A stretch of 64,000 nucleotides of DNA from JBMOUD01 sp049319665 (GTDB lineage: Bacteria > Pseudomonadota > Gammaproteobacteria > Enterobacterales > Enterobacteriaceae). Of the stretch, positions 59,915 through 64,000 are shown piece after piece. The stretch is taken from the NCBI RefSeq assembly GCF_049319665.1, contig NZ_JBMOUD010000013.1, forward strand, positions 1 to 64,000, read 5' to 3'. Numbering within the stretch: the first letter of the stretch is position 1; every line of letters starts with the position of its first letter. The notes below the pieces were generated by a model. That model made no database searches and was not told the origin of the DNA. It saw only the letters and a program-made list of their open reading frames with translations. A program made the position numbers and the translations under genes.

Positions 59915-60751
59915 ATGTATCATGTTGTCGCTTCCGATTTAGATGGCACGCTGCTATCACCCGATCATGTCCTCACGCCATATGCTAAAGAAACCTTGCA
60001 ACTGCTGACGCAGCGCGGCGTGCATTTTGTGTTTGCTACCGGCCGCCACCATATTGATGTTGCTCAGATGCGTGACAATCTAGGGATCAGCGCTTATATG
60101 ATCACCTCCAACGGTGCGCGGGTACATAACACGGACGGTGAGCTTATTTTCTCTCATAACCTGGATGCGGACATTGCCGGCGATCTTTTCGGCATCGTGC
60201 ACGATAACCCGGATATTCTGACTAACGTGTATCGTAACGACGACTGGTTTATGAACCGCGATCGTGAGGATCAAGAGGATTTCTTCCGCGAGACGGTCTT
60301 TAAATATCAGGTTTATGAGCCGGGTTTGTTAGAAACTGACGGTATCTGCAAAGTCTATTTCACCTGTGATAACCATGAAAAACTTCTGGTATTAGAAGAA
60401 GCGATTAATGCCCGCTGGGGGGATCGCGTTAACGTCAGTTTCTCACTGCCAATGTGTCTGGAAGTAATGGGCGGCGGGGTTTCTAAAGGCCATGCGCTGG
60501 AGCAAGTTGCCAAATTGATGGGCTACAACCTCAAAGACTGTATCGCCTTTGGCGACGGTATGAACGACATGGAAATGTTGAGCATGGCAGGAAAAGGCTG
60601 CCTGATGAGTGGTTCCTTGCCAAGGCTGAAAGCACGTTTACCTGAGCTGGAAGTAATAGGTTCCAACGCAGATGATGCCGTGGTGCATTATCTGCGTAAG
60701 ATGTATTTAGCCATTCTACCGTGGCCAGGTAATACATATTTCAATGAGTGA
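59915..60751 (+). CDS. yigL: HAD sugar/PLP phosphatase YigL
   Basis: The 278-residue Cof-type HAD phosphatase has DLDGTLLSPDH (motif I), ITSNGARV (motif II) and IAFGDGMNDMEMLSMAG (motif IV). E. coli YigL dephosphorylates pyridoxal phosphate and phosphosugars and is induced by the sRNA SgrS during glucose-phosphate stress. The protein is about 12 residues longer at the C-terminus than in E. coli. Confidence 0.95.
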   Translation: MYHVVASDLDGTLLSPDHVLTPYAKETLQLLTQRGVHFVFATGRHHIDVAQMRDNLGISAYMITSNGARVHNTDGELIFSHNLDADIAGDLFGIVHDNPDILTNVYRNDDWFMNRDREDQEDFFRETVFKYQVYEPGLLETDGICKVYFTCDNHEKLLVLEEAINARWGDRVNVSFSLPMCLEVMGGGVSKGHALEQVAKLMGYNLKDCIAFGDGMNDMEMLSMAGKGCLMSGSLPRLKARLPELEVIGSNADDAVVHYLRKMYLAILPWPGNTYFNE

Positions 60752-60771
60752 GGCGCTTGGCCTCGCTCATT
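60743..60771. terminator. Hairpin spanning the yigL stop
   Basis: AATGAGTGAGG (60743-60753) pairs with CCTCGCTCATT (60761-60771) with one mismatch. It overlaps the ends of both yigL and the converging LysR gene. Confidence 0.6.
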
Positions 60772-61711
60772 GTGAGTTATCAAAAAATCGTTTTTTCTGC
60801 CCCTGACCAACGTGTTGAACCACAAAGTCGATAAAGGCTCTTACCCGCTGCGGTAAGTGGCGATTCTGTGGGTAAAGAAGGATAAAGGGACGAGAACAGC
60901 CACCAAACTGTGGTAATAATTCAACTAACTCCCCGCTTTCCAGCTCGCGTTGTACGCTGAAACGATAACTTTGTGCGATGCCGGCACCGGCGCGCGCCAG
61001 CGTCACAATCCCCAGATAGTCCTCTTTACAGGTATACCCGCCTGCTGTTGTGATTTCCTGCGTTTTACCGGCAATATTGAATAACCATGGCGTTCTGCGA
61101 CCGGAGCTGGGTAACTCAAACTGGATACAATGATGGGCCTGCAAATCTTCAATATTTTGCGGTATTCCGGCGGTATGCAGATACTGTGGTGAGGCCACGA
61201 CAACTAACTCCGCCTCTTCTAACTTGCGGGCAATGAGCGTCGAATCTTTGGGATCTCGCCCGCGAATCACCAGATCGTACTGATCTTCGACGAAATCGAT
61301 ATTGCGGGTACTGATATGGATATCGATTTCAATATCAGGATATTGTCGACGAAACTGTGGCAATAGAGGCAGCAGGCGAGAGTGAGCGTAAGGCGTGGGG
61401 ACGCTAATTCTTAACAGCCCGCTAGGGGTGATTTGTTCACCTGTTGCATGGCGTTCCGCTTCGACCAGTTGCGACAGTGCCTGCTGGCACTGCTCAAAAT
61501 AACGACGTCCGGCATCGGTGAGACGCATTTGGCGGGTTGTTCGGGTGAATAGACGAATTCCTAAGCGTTTTTCTAACCGGGCCACGGAACGACTGACGGC
61601 AGCGGGTGTAATGCCAGCCTGATTGGCGGCGGCGCTAAAGCTGCCTTTTTCGGCCGCGAGACAGAATAATTCAATACTGCCGAGTAAAAGATCGTCGAAA
61701 TAACGGGTCAT
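60767..61711 (-). CDS. LysR-type transcriptional regulator
   Basis: The 314-residue protein has an N-terminal winged helix (FCLAAEKGSFSAAANQAGIT), a linker, and a LysR substrate domain. It is most like regulators of the group next to oxidoreductase genes. The ATG at 61711 (MTRYFDDLLLGS) has AGG upstream and is a normal LysR start; 29 extra residues in the longest form are not typical. It is divergent from the SDR and tautomerase genes and probably controls them. The effector is unknown. Confidence 0.85.
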   Translation of the reverse strand: MTRYFDDLLLGSIELFCLAAEKGSFSAAANQAGITPAAVSRSVARLEKRLGIRLFTRTTRQMRLTDAGRRYFEQCQQALSQLVEAERHATGEQITPSGLLRISVPTPYAHSRLLPLLPQFRRQYPDIEIDIHISTRNIDFVEDQYDLVIRGRDPKDSTLIARKLEEAELVVVASPQYLHTAGIPQNIEDLQAHHCIQFELPSSGRRTPWLFNIAGKTQEITTAGGYTCKEDYLGIVTLARAGAGIAQSYRFSVQRELESGELVELLPQFGGCSRPFILLYPQNRHLPQRVRAFIDFVVQHVGQGQKKRFFDNSQ

Positions 61712-61837
61712 ATTGGCCTGATTTATTACCTGATGTATCAATTCAAATAACATATACCTAATTTTTCCAATACGCATCGAATTGTAGAGTCTCTCCACTG
61801 CCGGGCAAGGCGTCCGGGGATAACGGAGAATTTTTCG

Positions 61838-62578
61838 ATGAGCAATAAAACAGTCATTGTGACAGGTGCATCTAGCGGGCTCGGTTTTGCTATTGCCAAA
61901 GCCTATTTGGCGCGTGGCTATAATGTGGTCGGTAATGCTCGCACCCAGGAACGTCTTGATCAGGCGGCGCTGGCTTTCGGGGAAACGAAAGGCAAGTTTG
62001 TTGCAGTAGCGGGAGATATCGCTAGCCCTGAAACGGCGCGTAAATTATTTGCCACGGCCATCGACTCTTTTGGCAAGGTAGATATTTTGATCAACAATGC
62101 CGGAATATTTATCGCCAAGCCGCTGGTGGAGTACAGCGAAGACGATTTGGAATCGATTGTTGCCACCAATATCAAAGGCTTTTTCTATCCATCACAAGAA
62201 GCCGCTCGCCATATGGCTGCCAATAAAGACGGACATATTGTCACCATTACCGCATCGCTGGGTATGCAGCCAAACCGTAAGGTCCCCGCGTTGCTGCCAG
62301 TATTGATCAAAGGCGGGCTGAATCAGGCGACACGCGCGCTGTCTATCGAGCTTTCTACTTCTAATGTCCGAGTCAACGCCGTTGCACCGGGCATCATTGC
62401 AACGCCACTGCACGGCAGTAAACCAGAAACCCTTGCCGCGCTGAAATCACTGACTGCCAGCGGTGAGATTGGCAAGGCCGAAGATATTGTTGATGCGGTA
62501 CTGTACCTGACGGATTCAAGCTATACCTCCGGGTTAGTGATGAATGTCGATGGTGGTTCGTCTTCCGGCACTTGGTAA
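61838..62578 (+). CDS. SDR family protein without the catalytic tyrosine
   Basis: The 246-residue short-chain dehydrogenase/reductase-like protein has the cofactor motif TGASSGLG (10-17), NNAG (87-90), and the C-terminal NVDGGSSSGTW. The usual YxxxK is replaced: the lysine is K158 in PVLIKGG, and the position of the tyrosine is proline (P154). Ser140 is present. It may therefore not reduce carbonyls in the usual way, or may use another residue. CGGAG precedes the ATG. It is followed by the tautomerase after 18 bases, and the pair is divergent from a LysR gene. Confidence 0.85.
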   Translation: MSNKTVIVTGASSGLGFAIAKAYLARGYNVVGNARTQERLDQAALAFGETKGKFVAVAGDIASPETARKLFATAIDSFGKVDILINNAGIFIAKPLVEYSEDDLESIVATNIKGFFYPSQEAARHMAANKDGHIVTITASLGMQPNRKVPALLPVLIKGGLNQATRALSIELSTSNVRVNAVAPGIIATPLHGSKPETLAALKSLTASGEIGKAEDIVDAVLYLTDSSYTSGLVMNVDGGSSSGTW

Positions 62579-62596
62579 AAGGATTGAGGATACATT

Positions 62597-62800
62597 ATGC
62601 CTTACGTCAATATTCGTGTGACGCGTGAAGGGGTTAGCGCTGAGCAAAAACGCCTGCTGATTGAAGGAACGACTGATTTACTGTGGCAGGTTTTAGGTAA
62701 GTCGCCGGACAGAACCTTTGTAGTTATCGATGAAGTGGATACGGATAACTGGGGTGTCGGTGGGGAAGTGCTGACGGCAGTGCGCGCCAGAGGGAAGTAA
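62597..62800 (+). CDS. 4-oxalocrotonate tautomerase family protein
   Basis: This 67-residue protein begins MPYVNIRVTREGVSAEQK. Removal of methionine exposes the catalytic Pro1 of this family. Substrate cannot be told from the sequence; members act in aromatic breakdown or have unknown roles. Co-transcribed with the SDR gene (18-base gap). Confidence 0.88.
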   Translation: MPYVNIRVTREGVSAEQKRLLIEGTTDLLWQVLGKSPDRTFVVIDEVDTDNWGVGGEVLTAVRARGK

Positions 62801-62824
62801 GCATTATTGGTTGTTGCAGAGTAG

Positions 62825-62854
62825 AAACGGGCAGAGAAAACTCCGCCCGTTTTA
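62825..62854. terminator. Terminator between the tautomerase gene and glpQ
   Basis: AAACGGGC (62825-62832) pairs with GCCCGTTT, with GAG/CTC inside, followed by TTT. Both genes point at it. Confidence 0.88.
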
Positions 62855-62865
62855 TTCGCTAGCTG

Positions 62866-63966
62866 TTATTGCTGCGCTTTATGTTGCTGCAAATAGCTCA
62901 CCGCTTTATCTGGGAAGTCGGTGAACAAGCCGTCAACATGCGCCTGTTGGTACAAAATACCGTACAGCGCATCAACACTTTTGGCATAAGGCGGAAGTGC
63001 ATCGGCACGTACGGTATAAGGATGCACCACTAAATGACTGGCGTGAGCATCGGCAGTCATGGACGTTAGCTCAACGCGATCCGCTGTCGAATCCTTATTG
63101 ACTAACATGTGATAATCCGGCCCGATACCGTCGGCGTATTTAGCGATTTGCTGCATCGCCCCCGGCTTAAACATCCAATCGTAGTCGTAATTAACCCACT
63201 TGCCGTCGCGCTGTTCTTGGGTTTCATCCCAATCGGTATAGGCAATCAACTGAACCAGTTTCAAGTCCATCCCCATTTTCGGCTCCAGCTCATTTTTAAT
63301 GCGCTTAAGCTCGTTTGGGTCGAAGCATTGCAGATAAACATTGTCGCTTTTGGTGTTGTAACCGTAGTGCTTGAGCACTTCCAGCACGCGGGCAGTAATA
63401 TCTTTACCTTCTTTGCGATGGAACCACGGCGCTTTAATTTCGGTATAAAGACCGATATTTTTGCCGGTGGAGTGGTTCAGCCCCTGAATAAACTCGATTT
63501 CCTCTTCGAAGGTATGAATATGGAAATCAGATTTACCCATCGGGAAACGGCCCGGATAGGTTTGTACCCGCTTGCCATCTTTAATCTCAAAGCCTTCGGT
63601 AAACTTCAGCGATTTGATCTCGGCCAGAGTGAAGTCGATAGCATAGTAGCGTCCATCTTTACGGGCACGGTGAGGAAAACGCTCGGCAACGTCAGTGACG
63701 CGATCGAGGAAATGGTCGTGTAGCACCACCAGCCTGTCATCTTTGGTCATCACTAAATCTTGCTCAAGGTAATCGGCACCTTGGGCATAAGCCATCGCTT
63801 TGGCTGGCAGAGTATGTTCGGGCAGATAACCGCTTGCCCCGCGATGGGCGATAACGATTTGATGTTCAGCTGCCGTTTGGCTGGCGTCAGCGGCGTTTCC
63901 AGCCGCGCTGGCGAAACCGGCGGCGAGCATTAACCCGGCTACGGTAGTTTTAACGAACAGTTGCAT
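62866..63966 (-). CDS. glpQ: Periplasmic glycerophosphodiester phosphodiesterase
   Basis: The 366-residue protein has signal peptide MQLFVKTTVAGLMLAAGFAS with cleavage near AAGNA. It hydrolyses glycerophosphodiesters to glycerol-3-phosphate and alcohols in the periplasm. The active-site motif is AHRGASGYLPEHT, with EQDLVMTKDDRLVVLHD. AAGGAG precedes the start. In many enterobacteria glpT lies upstream; it would be outside the window. Confidence 0.96.
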   Translation of the reverse strand: MQLFVKTTVAGLMLAAGFASAAGNAADASQTAAEHQIVIAHRGASGYLPEHTLPAKAMAYAQGADYLEQDLVMTKDDRLVVLHDHFLDRVTDVAERFPHRARKDGRYYAIDFTLAEIKSLKFTEGFEIKDGKRVQTYPGRFPMGKSDFHIHTFEEEIEFIQGLNHSTGKNIGLYTEIKAPWFHRKEGKDITARVLEVLKHYGYNTKSDNVYLQCFDPNELKRIKNELEPKMGMDLKLVQLIAYTDWDETQEQRDGKWVNYDYDWMFKPGAMQQIAKYADGIGPDYHMLVNKDSTADRVELTSMTADAHASHLVVHPYTVRADALPPYAKSVDALYGILYQQAHVDGLFTDFPDKAVSYLQQHKAQQ

Positions 63967-64000
63967 GATTTAGGCTCCTTTCGCGAGTTTAGCTTTGTGC

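Noticed and set aside
63109..63723. 204-codon plus-strand ORF opposite glpQ
   Set aside because: Antisense shadow of glpQ; no ribosome binding site or known domain.

Overview
The window is a chromosomal stretch from a gammaproteobacterium of the order Enterobacterales. Gene order follows the Escherichia coli rrnC-to-pldB/yigL region closely. Several differences (an MFS gene before ilvL, a MoaF-like pair before rep, a LysR/SDR/tautomerase block and glpQ after yigL, ERIC-type repeats, a sigma-54-type GlmZ promoter) point to a Yersinia/Serratia-like lineage (Yersiniaceae) rather than Escherichia. This placement is inferred from recalled protein similarity and synteny; no search was run. No plasmid, prophage, transposase or CRISPR array is visible.

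Layout. 1-430: end of an rRNA operon (5S, tRNA-Asp, tRNA-Trp). 0.7-3.6 kb: hdfR, maoP, comM. 3.9-5.2 kb: an MFS carrier. 5.3-14.6 kb: branched-chain amino acid genes, with leader peptide and attenuator, an intact ilvG, then ilvM, ilvE, ilvD, ilvA, and divergent ilvY/ilvC. 14.6-16.4 kb: ppiC and an NTF2-like/MoaF-like pair. 16.5-23.8 kb: rep, gppA, rhlB, trxA, rho. 24-35 kb: the enterobacterial common antigen (ECA) operon wecA-wzzE-wecBCDE-wzxE-wecF-wzyE-wecG, without the rffG/rffH genes that sit inside it in E. coli. 35.5-38.1 kb: yifK, four tRNAs (Arg, His, Leu, Pro) and the small RNA GlmZ. 38.2-42.3 kb: hemCDXY on the minus strand. 42.6-48.8 kb: cyaA, lptM, dapF, yigA, xerC, yigB, with cyaY missing from its usual place. 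49-53.4 kb: uvrD, a GC-rich structured intergenic element, a WbuC-type cupin and corA. 53.5-60.8 kb: a rarD relic, yigI, pldA, recQ, rhtC, rhtB, pldB, yigL. 60.8-64 kb: a LysR regulator, an SDR protein, a tautomerase and glpQ.

How the genes work together. The ilv genes form most of the isoleucine/valine pathway; transcription is controlled by attenuation at ilvL and by IlvY at ilvC. The wec genes build ECA from undecaprenyl-phosphate: WecA, WecG and WecF make the trisaccharide lipid, WecB/C/D/E make the sugar nucleotides, WzxE flips it, and WzyE/WzzE polymerise it and set chain length. hemC and hemD supply uroporphyrinogen III. GlmZ (glucosamine-6-phosphate synthase control) adds a trans-acting regulator next to the hem genes.

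The most interesting items are the multi-hairpin element between uvrD and the cupin gene, a rarD gene reduced by an apparently clean in-frame internal deletion to 31 codons, a small upstream ORF overlapping the wecA start, the glmZ control region with a textbook GlrR half-site pair, an SDR protein without the catalytic tyrosine, and the absence of rffGH and cyaY at their normal positions.
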